This document shows, piece after piece, positions 47,137 to 56,175 of a stretch of 64,000 bases of DNA. Location of the stretch: positions 558,001 to 622,000 of the forward strand of contig JAUISX010000001.1 of NCBI GenBank assembly GCA_030434245.1. Direction: 5' to 3'. A model generated the notes under the pieces. It worked only from the letters and a program-made list of their open reading frames with translations, searched no databases and was not told where the DNA came from. Position numbers and translations under genes: made by a program. The stretch is from Porphyromonadaceae bacterium W3.11. GTDB taxonomy: Bacteria > Bacteroidota > Bacteroidia > Bacteroidales > Porphyromonadaceae. Each line of letters begins with the position of its first letter. Position 1 is the first letter of the stretch.

Positions 47137-48074
47137 GACTCTAATATTGAAATCTTCCTCTCCGGAAAGTGATTCTGTACATCCTCTATTGAATAACGCC
47201 ATCTCCGATGTGACCAAAGCCAATACTCTGGTGCTCTACGAATGGTCTCCTCCAGTCGTTTCATAAAATCTTGTGCTAACTCTCCCTCCCCATACTCTGA
47301 AGCATCCATCGTCATCAATTCTATTCTTACGCGATATTGTCCACGTTTGGGTTTCTTAATCTCCACATATACTACAGGACTCCCCGCTATCTGAGCTAAA
47401 CGCTCCATCCCGGTATAGACGGCCGTCTTTTGTCCAAAAAAATCTATGAAGACGTGTGTGTTATTAATTCCTGGTGATTGGTCCGCAACGAAGACATAAG
47501 TTCGAGGGACGTCATCATGTCTTCGACTTAGGATAACCCTAGGAGCGGCATACTTTTCTAATAGCTCGGCACCAAACTTACTCCTTGCCCTCTGCATCAG
47601 GTAGTTCCAAACTCCATGCTGTTTGTGATACAGGACGTTCAACTCCGTATCGGGCAGAAATTTTTGCAATGCTGTAAACCATTCCCAATCACCATAATGA
47701 CCCAAAAACATATAAATACTATTATGTCCTTCATTATGTAACTGACCAAAGATTTCGCCATTCTCTAGCACCACATGACGCCTAAGCCTCCTTTCGGTAA
47801 ATCCACATAGCATGATGATCTCTACTGCCAAGTCACAGAGATTGACATACACTTTATGCTCTAATGACTTTAGCTCCTTGTGACTCTTCTCTGGAAAAGA
47901 GTTCCTCAAATTCTTTCGGATAACCTCCTTACGATACCCCACAATATATTGGAGGGGGTAGGATAGCAAATCAGCCCATAAATAGTGCCACCATGATGGG
48001 AGTTTACCAATGACACCGAAAAAATGATATAATATTCTACCAGCTAAGGGTGCCTTCTTATCACTTTCACTCAT
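47133..48074 (-). CDS. LpxL/HtrB-like lipid A acyltransferase
   Basis: A 313-residue LpxL/HtrB superfamily protein with an N-terminal membrane-near helix (residues 12-45) and the catalytic H-x4-D/E motif GHYGDWEW near residue 125. Later family signs are VFVADQSPGINN and EYWLWSHRRW. It likely adds a secondary acyl chain to lipid A or an ornithine-type lipid. It overlaps mtaB (ATGA) upstream and the glycosyltransferase (GTGA) downstream. Confidence 0.9.
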   Translation of the reverse strand: MSESDKKAPLAGRILYHFFGVIGKLPSWWHYLWADLLSYPLQYIVGYRKEVIRKNLRNSFPEKSHKELKSLEHKVYVNLCDLAVEIIMLCGFTERRLRRHVVLENGEIFGQLHNEGHNSIYMFLGHYGDWEWFTALQKFLPDTELNVLYHKQHGVWNYLMQRARSKFGAELLEKYAAPRVILSRRHDDVPRTYVFVADQSPGINNTHVFIDFFGQKTAVYTGMERLAQIAGSPVVYVEIKKPKRGQYRVRIELMTMDASEYGEGELAQDFMKRLEETIRRAPEYWLWSHRRWRYSIEDVQNHFPERKISILES

Positions 48075-49402
48075 AACAATTCACCATTTACGACCTCTAC
48101 TTCATCATCCGCTAAGTCACACAGCTTTACATTACGCACCTCTCCCTGCAAGATCGGATCATATGGGACACGAACACGCACATAATTTTCTGTAAATCCG
48201 TATAGCCATGGTCCCCCATCGGCATGCTCTAGTAAGAGCTTATGGGTAGAGCCTAATTGACTGACATTAAAAGCTCTATGCTTTTCTTCACTAAGCTCTA
48301 TTAATCGCTGACTACGGCGGTGCTTCTCTTGTGGGCTAACCACATAGTCTATCTCCAAGGCATCTGTACCTGGTCGTTCACTATAGCTAAAAACATGTAA
48401 CTTAGTCACAGGTAACCCCTCAATAAATTGGTAGCTGTCTTCGAAATATTCAGGACGCTCTCCTCGGGTCCCGACAATCACATCAACACCAATAAAAGCG
48501 TGAGGCATAACATCCTTGATCAACTGTACCTTATGGGCAAATACTTCCCTTTTGTATCTCCGACGCATTAACCTCAATACATCATCTGAGCCACTCTGTA
48601 ATGGAATGTGAAAATGCGGTGCAAACCGCTCTGAATCAGCCACAAATCGGATAATTTCATCCGTGATAAGGTTGGGCTCAATACTTGAGATCCTAAATCG
48701 TTCTATCCCAGCCACTTTATCCAGTGCTTGTATCAGCTCCAGGAAGGTCTCTCCTGTCGATTTACCAAAGTCCCCGACATTAACACCTGTGAGCACGATC
48801 TCCTTACCTCCTATGCTCGCTACCTTTTCGGCTTCGGTCACAAGCTCCGAAATAAGTCCATTACGACTCTTTCCTCTAGCCTTAGGGATAGTGCAATAAC
48901 TACAGTGATAGTCGCAGCCATCTTGAACTTTGAGAAAATGTCTTGTCCTCCCCTCACTCGAAACGGAGTGAGAAAAAGTATCAATATCCTCCACAGCGGT
49001 GTGAAGCACATGCACTCTATCTTGATTAGAGTCACTGCTCTCCAACTGCTCTAAAAACTTGATTAGATCGCCTTTCTCATTAGCACCTAATACTAAATCA
49101 ACACCCTCCAGCTCCGCCACGACCTCTGGCTGGAGCTGTGCATAACAACCTGTAACTATAATCTTAGCATTAGGATGCTCGCGGTGCAGCTTACGAATCA
49201 CTTGTCGACTCTTCTTATCTGCTAGCTCTGTCACCGAACAAGTATTAACCAGACAGAAATCTGCCTCTTCACCATCAGCGACAGCACGCATGCCTCGCTC
49301 CAATAGAGTCCTACCAAGATGGCTCGTCTCAGCAAAATTAAGCTTACACCCGAGCGTCAAAAAAGCCACCTTCTTATCCTGAAATATATTTGTATCAATC
49401 AT
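48071..49402 (-). CDS. mtaB: tRNA t6A37 methylthiotransferase
   Basis: A 443-residue radical SAM methylthiotransferase that makes ms2t6A37 in tRNA. The N-terminal UPF0004 domain has CKLNFAE, NTCSVTE and VTGCYAQ cysteines. The radical SAM motif is CDYHCSYC, followed by a TRAM-like C-terminus (GSTHKLLLEH). It is the first gene of the acyltransferase/glycosyltransferase operon; a minus-strand TATATTTG box lies at 49425-49432. Confidence 0.95.
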   Translation of the reverse strand: MIDTNIFQDKKVAFLTLGCKLNFAETSHLGRTLLERGMRAVADGEEADFCLVNTCSVTELADKKSRQVIRKLHREHPNAKIIVTGCYAQLQPEVVAELEGVDLVLGANEKGDLIKFLEQLESSDSNQDRVHVLHTAVEDIDTFSHSVSSEGRTRHFLKVQDGCDYHCSYCTIPKARGKSRNGLISELVTEAEKVASIGGKEIVLTGVNVGDFGKSTGETFLELIQALDKVAGIERFRISSIEPNLITDEIIRFVADSERFAPHFHIPLQSGSDDVLRLMRRRYKREVFAHKVQLIKDVMPHAFIGVDVIVGTRGERPEYFEDSYQFIEGLPVTKLHVFSYSERPGTDALEIDYVVSPQEKHRRSQRLIELSEEKHRAFNVSQLGSTHKLLLEHADGGPWLYGFTENYVRVRVPYDPILQGEVRNVKLCDLADDEVEVVNGELL

Positions 49403-49424
49403 TCTCTGAACATCTTATAGAGTA

Positions 49425-49432
49425 CAAATATA
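49425..49432 (-). promoter_or_regulatory. -7 box candidate of the mtaB operon
   Basis: Minus-strand TATATTTG matches the -7 consensus 23 bases upstream of the mtaB start, giving a very short leader. Confidence 0.5.
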
Positions 49433-49718
49433 GCCAAATTTCTACCCACTGAACACCCATCTTTCTCTCCTTCTAAGTGTATCGGACGGAAGAAAGTTGT
49501 GAACGTTTGATTATCTTCGTGATACAATTAAGAAAAATACTATGCCTAGAGATTGATGATCGGGCTTATATATTATCCTACTCTCCACGCTTATTTGACT
49601 ATTAGTGCATTAGGTTGGATAGACATAGGCTCTTCTTATGCCATCCATACGGATCTAGACCTAAGATGACGAAATGAAAGATACCCACCCATGAAATGGC
49701 CCTAAAATGGGTCTATTC

Positions 49719-49805
49719 TCTTCCTATAGGAAACGTTTCTTCTTCTCATAGAGAAGATAATTTTTTCCTATGAGAAACGTTTCTCCTTCATATAACCAAA
49801 ATTCA
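49719..49805. repeat. Second copy of the ~22-bp-period repeat
   Basis: Units TTCCTATAGG, TTCTCATAGAG, TTCCTATGAG and TTCATATAAC recur at about 22-bp steps with interleaved GAAACGTTTCT segments. By eye the block aligns with 9010-9095 at about 70% identity in the same orientation with few gaps. GAAACGTTTC is itself a palindrome and occurs twice here. Confidence 0.6.
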
Positions 49806-50039
49806 GCCCACGCAAGACACCTCAAAAGGACACTCTTAGTCACATTTTAAAACATTCAGCATCACACTCTATTTCACTGACTTACCTAAGCATATCATCT
49901 GCATCTTGATGAATCTTCAAACTATTCAATAGTAACAGCTTACGAATCGTAACCACACCCCTATTTGATTCACCACTAATCTAAAGAAAGTACACTCCAC
50001 TCATGCTACAGCTAGCAATTCTTTTTCTCCAAAATAGGC

Positions 50040-50047
50040 TATATTTG
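50040..50047 (+). promoter_or_regulatory. -7 box candidate of the fucosidase gene
   Basis: TATATTTG matches the -7 consensus 45 bases upstream of the start at 50092. Confidence 0.5.
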
Positions 50048-50091
50048 TGCTTTATTACCTGATGTAACAATAGATATACTATTTCAAAGCT

Positions 50092-52182
50092 ATGAGACGA
50101 ACCATCGTAATTATACTCATCTCTCTAATTTCCACCCTAATAGGCTATGGAAAACCGACACAGAAATGGCTGGATCAAAAATACTCTATGTTCATCCACT
50201 TTGGGCTATATTCTCAATACGGCGGTGTCTATCAAGGGGAACCCGTCAAGTGGGGATATAGCGAACAGATACAATCATTTGCCGGCATTTTTAGCGACTG
50301 GTATGCAGCGAGTGCGGAAGATTTTAATCCTGAAGAATGGGATCCTGATAGCATCGTAGCACTGGCAAAAGAGGCTGGTATGAAGTCCATCGTCTTTACC
50401 TCGAAGCATCATGATGGTTTTTGTATGTACCACTCTCAGTTCACATCCTTCAATATCGTAGATGCTACACCGTATGGGAGAGATTTGATGAAGGAGCTTG
50501 CGGATGCTTGCCATAGAGGTGGGATTGACTTTGGGATATATTACTCATTGATAGACTGGCACTTTCCACAGGCCTACCCTATCTCAAGCCACAATGCAGA
50601 CCCTCTGACTCCAGAGCACTTTGAGTATAACATGAATCAGGTAAGAGAAATCATGACTAACTATGGCACTATCTCTGAGATTTGGTTCGATATGGGATGC
50701 TTGACTCCTGAGCAGAGCAAGAAGTTGTACCACTTAGTGAATGCCCTTCAGCCGGAGTGTATGATTAGTGGTCGCTTGGGTAATGACTATGTGGACTTTA
50801 GTGTCATGGCGGATAATGAATATCCAGACTACAAGCTAGGGGTGCCATGGCAGACGGCCGCATCCATGTTTGATGAGACCTGGGGGTATCGTTCATGGCA
50901 AGAGCGGGGCTCTGTATCCGATAAGATTAATGAGAAAATAAAGAGCATAATAAAGGTGGTCAGTCGGGGTGGAAACTACCTGCTCAATATCGGTCCAAGG
51001 GGTGACGGTTCGGTTGTGGAATTTGAACGAGATGTACTACTAGGGATTGGTCAGTGGATTGGTCGCAATAAGGAAGCGATATACGGGACAAGAGCCAATC
51101 CATTTCATCAGTTTTTCGGCTGGGGTGATGTCACAGCGACGGATGACGCTCTATACCTTTTTATTGAAGAGCCCACTATTAAGGAGGAATTATCCTTATG
51201 TGGATTTGATGGGGTTGTCAGAGAAGTGGTGCGGCTAGAGGATGGTCAGCCATGTCACTTCGTGGAATCAGAAGGGGGTATCATAATCATTTGTGATGGT
51301 CTAAATCAGCAGCATGCGACTCCGTTCGTAATAAAGGTAAGCTTTGAAAATGGCTATACCGTACGTCCAGAACACATCCTTCAAGGCGGTGAACTATCCC
51401 ACCTGAATGCGATTCACACCTTTGGGCACTCTAGTCAAGATTATTATGGAGGATATAAAAGTTTGATTGGATACGACTGGTACTTTTCAAGCTCCGAAAG
51501 CAGTATTACGCCTACAGTTTACTACGCTGAGAGCGACACAGACAAAACCATCAGCATCAACATAGATGGCACAGAGCAGATCGTTCAGCTCACTGGCAGT
51601 ATATACGAACATAAGGAATTAGATAGTCAAAAGGTAAAATGGGGCAGGCTCTATACTAAAAGAGGAAGAGGTGTATTTGGGTACCTCCCTGAAGACGGCA
51701 CTAGAATTTCGCCCGAAACTCTGAATCAGGAGTGGGAGCAGGTAGAGCACTTCCGATATGGTGAGGAGCATCAGAAACGACTGAGACCGAGGGGGAGCAT
51801 CCTCTTTCTGCAGGAAATAAAATCATCGGAAGATCAAACCATCGCAGTGAAGCTAGGTTGTGGAAATGCTATGTATATAACACTTAATGGAGAATACATA
51901 ACAGCCCATTTCTCTCCGGACAGAATCTCATACCAAGAAGAGCTACTCCTCCTTCCACTAAAAGCAGGAAACAACCAATTAATAGTGAAGTACTTTAATC
52001 GCTTTGAGAATAACCTTAAGTACAGCATTACACCTATGAAGAGCTGGGATATCTATGCCCAGCCATTAAAGACTATTCCGCTTAAGGATAGTGACGAGAG
52101 CCACAGGATATCCCTTAGACTTGCATATCCGAGCTCTAAGGTATCGCCCCTAAGACTCAGTAATCTTTCTATCAAACTTTGA
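50092..52182 (+). CDS. Alpha-L-fucosidase, GH29
   Basis: A 696-residue secreted enzyme with a signal peptide (cleaved near residue 20). The N-terminal catalytic TIM barrel shows FIHFGLYSQYGG, FTSKHHDGFCMY, and the nucleophile region EIWFDMG (aspartate), ending NIGPRGDG. The C-terminal 300 residues are beta-rich and longer than the minimal family, probably one or two binding modules. It releases L-fucose from glycans; the FucP-type transporter at 33 kb would take it up. Confidence 0.95.
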   Translation: MRRTIVIILISLISTLIGYGKPTQKWLDQKYSMFIHFGLYSQYGGVYQGEPVKWGYSEQIQSFAGIFSDWYAASAEDFNPEEWDPDSIVALAKEAGMKSIVFTSKHHDGFCMYHSQFTSFNIVDATPYGRDLMKELADACHRGGIDFGIYYSLIDWHFPQAYPISSHNADPLTPEHFEYNMNQVREIMTNYGTISEIWFDMGCLTPEQSKKLYHLVNALQPECMISGRLGNDYVDFSVMADNEYPDYKLGVPWQTAASMFDETWGYRSWQERGSVSDKINEKIKSIIKVVSRGGNYLLNIGPRGDGSVVEFERDVLLGIGQWIGRNKEAIYGTRANPFHQFFGWGDVTATDDALYLFIEEPTIKEELSLCGFDGVVREVVRLEDGQPCHFVESEGGIIIICDGLNQQHATPFVIKVSFENGYTVRPEHILQGGELSHLNAIHTFGHSSQDYYGGYKSLIGYDWYFSSSESSITPTVYYAESDTDKTISINIDGTEQIVQLTGSIYEHKELDSQKVKWGRLYTKRGRGVFGYLPEDGTRISPETLNQEWEQVEHFRYGEEHQKRLRPRGSILFLQEIKSSEDQTIAVKLGCGNAMYITLNGEYITAHFSPDRISYQEELLLLPLKAGNNQLIVKYFNRFENNLKYSITPMKSWDIYAQPLKTIPLKDSDESHRISLRLAYPSSKVSPLRLSNLSIKL

Positions 52183-52407
52183 GGAGGACTATAAGAAATA
52201 AGGATGAGTAACAGCTATCGAACTAACTATTAGTGAGTTACAGTAGATAACCAAGAGCTATATGTGATAATAGGAGAAGAATCTGTACATTTGTACAGAC
52301 TCATTACACTTATAGCTATTATGTGATACTTACGAAGAAAGTTATCCTATAGCGTTTGGGTGCAATCAGTCGTGAACCCTTCAATTTACATTATTCAGAA
52401 AGAGTTA

Positions 52408-53232
52408 ATGGACGACTTTTTAGATACAATAATCCTGAATGTCCTCGGTTATCAACTTAATGTTAGGACACTCATATACTTGATTATTTTCTGCCTTGCG
52501 ACCTATGGGGTGCTACGGCTCGTCAAGTATATGATATACAAATCCAATAAACTAAGTACTGGAGAGAAGTTCTCCGTCAATAAGCTATCACGCTACGTCA
52601 TCGCAGTTATTGCTTTTCTGAGTATTCTTAAGATCCTCGGCATAGACATTACAGTGCTCTTAGCTGGTTCGGCTGCTCTATTAGTTGGTATTGGATTTGG
52701 ACTCCAGAATGTATTTAGCGACTTCATCTCTGGTCTGATCCTTCTTTTTGAAGGAGCTTTGAGGGTAGATGATGTAATAGAGGTTAATGGCCTCATTTAT
52801 AAGTTGGAAGAGATTCGTTTTAGAACCACCACAGTACTTGGACGAAACGAGAACCACGTGATCCTACCCAACTCGCAACTGACAAATAATAGTGTCATCA
52901 ATTGGTCATACAGAGGGAAACCCTCACGCTTCAAAATTGATGTAGGGGTGGATTATGATACTGATGTCGATGAACTGATGACACTCTTGACGGATGTGAC
53001 CAAAGCTGAGCCCCGTGTACTGAAGAACCCTGAGCCATTCGTACGTTTTGAGGATTACGAGGATTCGGCCCTCAAGTTCGGCGTCTATTTTTATACCTAT
53101 GAAATATTCAAAGCTGAGCAGATTAAGAGCCAGCTGAGGATTGAGATATTCAAAGAATTGAAGAAGCATGATATTAATATCCCTTTCCCTCAAAGGGTTA
53201 TCAGATATCACAATGATGAGATAGAGCATTAA
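52408..53232 (+). CDS. MscS-type mechanosensitive channel
   Basis: 274 residues from ATG 52408 (MDDFLDTIILNVLG), which has an AAAGAG ribosome-binding-like stretch before it; an upstream in-frame ATG at 52360 is less likely. There are three membrane segments, the third being the glycine/alanine-rich pore helix (LLAGSAALLVGIGFGLQNVFSDFISG), then the MscS beta domain (VIEVNGLIYKLEEIRFRTTTV, NSQLTNNSVINWS). It is a small-type channel that opens under osmotic downshift. Confidence 0.93.
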   Translation: MDDFLDTIILNVLGYQLNVRTLIYLIIFCLATYGVLRLVKYMIYKSNKLSTGEKFSVNKLSRYVIAVIAFLSILKILGIDITVLLAGSAALLVGIGFGLQNVFSDFISGLILLFEGALRVDDVIEVNGLIYKLEEIRFRTTTVLGRNENHVILPNSQLTNNSVINWSYRGKPSRFKIDVGVDYDTDVDELMTLLTDVTKAEPRVLKNPEPFVRFEDYEDSALKFGVYFYTYEIFKAEQIKSQLRIEIFKELKKHDINIPFPQRVIRYHNDEIEH

Positions 53233-53363
53233 CCATTCAAGGCACGACCTTATATAATTATATATCTCTCAACATTTTCGACATATTGCTTGTTATTATT
53301 ATGAAATGAAAATATTTTTCTAGACAAATAATGATTTTATAATAATATTAATGCAATAGTTTT

Positions 53364-53978
53364 ATGAACGATAGGTTAAAAGCGGCAAAAGAGATTTTAG
53401 AGAAGCGTCACAGTGAGTATGCTTTATCGCCAGAATGGGTAACATCAGAGAAAGAGGTAGAAGAACTACTGGGCGATGTCCTTCAGCTAGTTCCTAGCCA
53501 CTTCAATAGCCAGCCTGTGAGGATGGTGTTATTGAAGGGAGAGGCTCACAAGGCACATTGGAACCTGATAGAGGAAATCCTGATTAGCAAAATAGGTAAG
53601 GAAGCATACGATAAGAATACCCGTGCAAAAATCGAGGGAGCATTCCTAAGTGGTGCAGGTACCGTTGTATTCTTTGATGACACGACTGTAACTAAAAATA
53701 TGATCGAACAATTCCCGACCTATGCTCATAACTTTCCACTATGGGCTCAGCAAGTACAGGGTTCTCATCAATTGATGGTATGGCTTGGACTGACTGAGCT
53801 TGGATATGGTGCTAGCCTCCAACACTATACCGGAATGGATGATGATAAGATTAGGGAGCAACTAGGAGTTCCTAAGGAATGGGCTTTTATCGCACATATG
53901 CCTTTCGGCAAGGTGCTTAATCCAGCTGGTAAGAAAGAGAAAAAGCCATTGAGCGAGACTCTTAGGATCAAAGAGTGA
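53364..53978 (+). CDS. Nitroreductase family protein
   Basis: A 204-residue flavin-dependent nitroreductase-fold protein (Frm2/HBN1-like type). Family signs are the SHFNSQPVRMVLLKG segment, AGTVVFFDD, and a C-terminal LGLTELGYGASLQHY followed by VPKEWAFIAHMPFG. The substrate is unknown; such proteins reduce nitro compounds, quinones or fatty-acid-related signals. Confidence 0.85.
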   Translation: MNDRLKAAKEILEKRHSEYALSPEWVTSEKEVEELLGDVLQLVPSHFNSQPVRMVLLKGEAHKAHWNLIEEILISKIGKEAYDKNTRAKIEGAFLSGAGTVVFFDDTTVTKNMIEQFPTYAHNFPLWAQQVQGSHQLMVWLGLTELGYGASLQHYTGMDDDKIREQLGVPKEWAFIAHMPFGKVLNPAGKKEKKPLSETLRIKE

Positions 53979-54087
53979 TAGTTTGGCATAATTACCACAT
54001 TTTGATGTTCATTCACAGTAAGTTTTGTGTAATGGTTAAAGTAGCATAAGAGTTAGTCAATTTCCATATTAGGAAAATAGAATAACG

Positions 54088-54095
54088 TATATTTG
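54088..54095 (+). promoter_or_regulatory. -7 box candidate of the DUF4294 gene
   Basis: TATATTTG matches the -7 consensus 37 bases upstream of the start at 54132. Confidence 0.5.
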
Positions 54096-54131
54096 TAGCG
54101 GTTTGGTAATCCAAATCGCTACTTTTTTATT

Positions 54132-54761
54132 ATGCTAAAGAATGTACGTCATATAATATTAATAACCATCTTGCTAATGCTAGCACCTCAAGTTGTTGGT
54201 GCTCAAATTCAAGATATTAATAAGCTTCCTCCGGAGAAAGCCAAAGGCTTTTTGGTACCCGCATGTATCGAAGCTAATGGGGATACTATTCCTTACCTTA
54301 CTCTACCCACACTTTATGTATTCAGAAATCTAAATTTCAGTAATCAGGAAGCGAGGATGGCGTACAAGAGGATGGTACGTGATGTCAAGCGGACTCTACC
54401 TTTTGCAAAGTTGGTCTCAAACACTTTGATTGAAACCTATGAATACATGGAGACCCTCCCTAATGATAAAGCCAGACATCGACATCTTAAGAAAATGGAG
54501 AAGGAGCTTTATCAAGAATACAAACCAGAGCTCAAAAAGTTAACTCTAAGGCAGGGAAAACTATTACTAAAGCTAATCACTAGGGAGTGTGGTACGGATA
54601 GCTACCATCTGATAGATTCATTTCTCGGGGGCTTTTCAGCCACGTTTTGGGATGGGTTCGCTAGGATCATTGGTGCCTCACTTAAGGCTGATTATAATCC
54701 TGATGGAGAAGATGCTTTGATAGAGAGGGTCTGTATAGAAGTGGAACAGGGATACGTATAA
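54132..54761 (+). CDS. DUF4294-type secreted protein
   Basis: A 209-residue protein with a signal peptide ending near VVGAQ. The body matches DUF4294: DGDTIPYLTLPTLYVF-like opening (here NGDTIPYLTLPTLYVF), KRMVRDVKRTLPFAKLV, then a basic helical region and a C-terminal ATFWDGFARIIGASLKADYNP. The family is common and single-copy in Bacteroidetes; its function is unknown. A strong terminator follows 34 bases later. Confidence 0.85.
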   Translation: MLKNVRHIILITILLMLAPQVVGAQIQDINKLPPEKAKGFLVPACIEANGDTIPYLTLPTLYVFRNLNFSNQEARMAYKRMVRDVKRTLPFAKLVSNTLIETYEYMETLPNDKARHRHLKKMEKELYQEYKPELKKLTLRQGKLLLKLITRECGTDSYHLIDSFLGGFSATFWDGFARIIGASLKADYNPDGEDALIERVCIEVEQGYV

Positions 54762-54794
54762 GGGACACCGATAAATAATCACTTACAAGGTTAT

Positions 54795-54841
54795 AAAAGA
54801 GACAGCTTTATTCTAAATGAATAGAGCTGTCTCTTTTTTTT
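54795..54841 (+). terminator. Terminator after the DUF4294 gene
   Basis: AAAGAGACAGCT pairs with AGCTGTCTCTTT with an inner TATTC/GAATA extension, and eight or more T follow to 54,841. Confidence 0.9.
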
Positions 54842-54909
54842 GAATCAATTGCTCAAGAGTAGTCTATATCATGGGATGCTAAGCGTGTCACTGGAGCCTC
54901 GCAACACCA

Positions 54910-54956
54910 TTGTAACTTCAATGTAACGATTGCTTAAATAGTAATTCATACATTTG
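54910..54956 (+). promoter_or_regulatory. PHO-box-like direct repeat and promoter of the pst operon
   Basis: TTGTAAC (54910-54916) and ATGTAAC (54921-54927) repeat with an 11-bp period and a 4-bp spacer, the geometry of a PhoB box. TTG at 54930-54932 and TACATTTG at 54949-54956 form a -33/-7 promoter immediately downstream. pstS starts 80 bases later. The downstream PhoB-like regulator is the natural candidate to bind here. Confidence 0.65.
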
Positions 54957-55035
54957 CGATGAGAAAATATTAAAAATAAAAGGGTATATTTATTGTGAAT
55001 CAATTACACAATATTATAATCAAACGAGAAAAATT

Positions 55036-56085
55036 ATGAATGTAAAAAAAACATTAGCTATATGGGCATTTGTCCTACCAGCACTTCTAGCTTCATGTGG
55101 AGGTAAATCAAACATCTCATTAAGCGGTACGGGTGCTACTTTCCCTGCACCATTTTACAATGATGTGACAAAACAGTATGGGGAATCACACGGCATACGT
55201 GTAAGTTATGGCGGTACTGGTAGTGGTGCTGGTATTCGTAACTTGCAGGATATGACAGTAGAGTTTGGAGGTACGGATATTTATCTATCAGAAAAAGAAT
55301 TAGCTGCTATGCCTGGAGAAGTATTACATATCCCTACATGTATTGGTGGCATCGTTATGTCTTATAACATTGAGGGGATTACAGAGCTTAACCTAACGCC
55401 AGAATTGATTACAAAAATCTATCTTGGAGAAATCACCAATTGGAATGACCCTCTCATTGCTGCCGTCAATGAAGGGACTAAGTTTCCTGACCAAGAGATA
55501 ACTGTTGTGTATAGAAGCGAAGGAAGCGGGTCTACAGCAGTATTTACAGGCTTCATGAGTTCGGTAAATGCAGAATGGGAAAAAGCTATTGGCAAAGGTA
55601 AGTCAGTTAACTTCCCTATGGGTATTGCCGCTAAGGGTAATCCAGGGGTAGCTGGAATCATCTCTGAAACGAATGGTGCTATTGGCTACATCGGTTCGGA
55701 ATATTCACTCGCTCTCCAAATACCTTCGGCAAGGATTCAAAATAGAGCTGGTAAGTTCATCGAAGCAAATATGGAAAGCATATCACTTAGTGGTAATATT
55801 GAGAATATGCCAAACGACACTAGGATGATCATCTCCAACTCAGACAATGAGCGAGCTTACCCTATCAGTACATTTACATGGCTCATAGTATATAAGGAAC
55901 AAGCATACAATGGTAGGACATTAGAGCAAGCACAGACACTTCAAGATTTTCTACTATACGTAATTGGCAAGGAGGGAGCCGAGAGTGCCTCTAAGACACA
56001 CTTCGCACCACTTCCAGAAATCGCACGTGCTAAAGCTGAGGCTGTAGTAAAAAGCATGACTTACGAAGGTAAGCCTTTAAGATAA
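55036..56085 (+). CDS. pstS: Phosphate-binding protein PstS
   Basis: A 349-residue lipoprotein-type binding protein (LLASCGG lipobox near residue 21). Family signs are GTGATFPAPFYNDVTKQYG, YGGTGSGAGI, the phosphate-binding SEGSGSTAVF, and YPISTFTWLIVYKEQ (landmarks). It binds inorganic phosphate for the PstCAB importer. A stem-loop follows before pstC. Confidence 0.95.
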   Translation: MNVKKTLAIWAFVLPALLASCGGKSNISLSGTGATFPAPFYNDVTKQYGESHGIRVSYGGTGSGAGIRNLQDMTVEFGGTDIYLSEKELAAMPGEVLHIPTCIGGIVMSYNIEGITELNLTPELITKIYLGEITNWNDPLIAAVNEGTKFPDQEITVVYRSEGSGSTAVFTGFMSSVNAEWEKAIGKGKSVNFPMGIAAKGNPGVAGIISETNGAIGYIGSEYSLALQIPSARIQNRAGKFIEANMESISLSGNIENMPNDTRMIISNSDNERAYPISTFTWLIVYKEQAYNGRTLEQAQTLQDFLLYVIGKEGAESASKTHFAPLPEIARAKAEAVVKSMTYEGKPLR

Positions 56086-56099
56086 TATAGATATAATTT

Positions 56100-56153
56100 A
56101 TAGGGGATTTAGAATGAGATCACAGTAATGAGTATCCACTCTAGATCCCCTAT
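56100..56153 (+). terminator. Stem-loop between pstS and pstC
   Basis: ATAGGGGAT-TTAGA pairs with TCTAG-ATCCCCTAT (56100-56113 and 56140-56153) with about one mismatch and a 26-base loop. No clear T run follows. It may reduce read-through or protect the pstS part of the message so that PstS is made in excess. Confidence 0.6.
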
Positions 56154-56175
56154 TATGTACGTTTGACCACAGACG

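Larger units (their letters stand above)
49403..50091. other. Divergent intergenic region with a dispersed repeat
   Basis: No gene is visible. It holds the mtaB -7 box, the second copy of the 22-bp-period repeat (49,719-49,805) and the fucosidase promoter candidate. Confidence 0.6.

Noticed and set aside
54761-54785. GGGACACCGATAAAT as another end of the 141-bp MITE
   Set aside because: It differs from TGGTGTCCGATAAA in the GTGTC core and has no partner repeat or target duplication.
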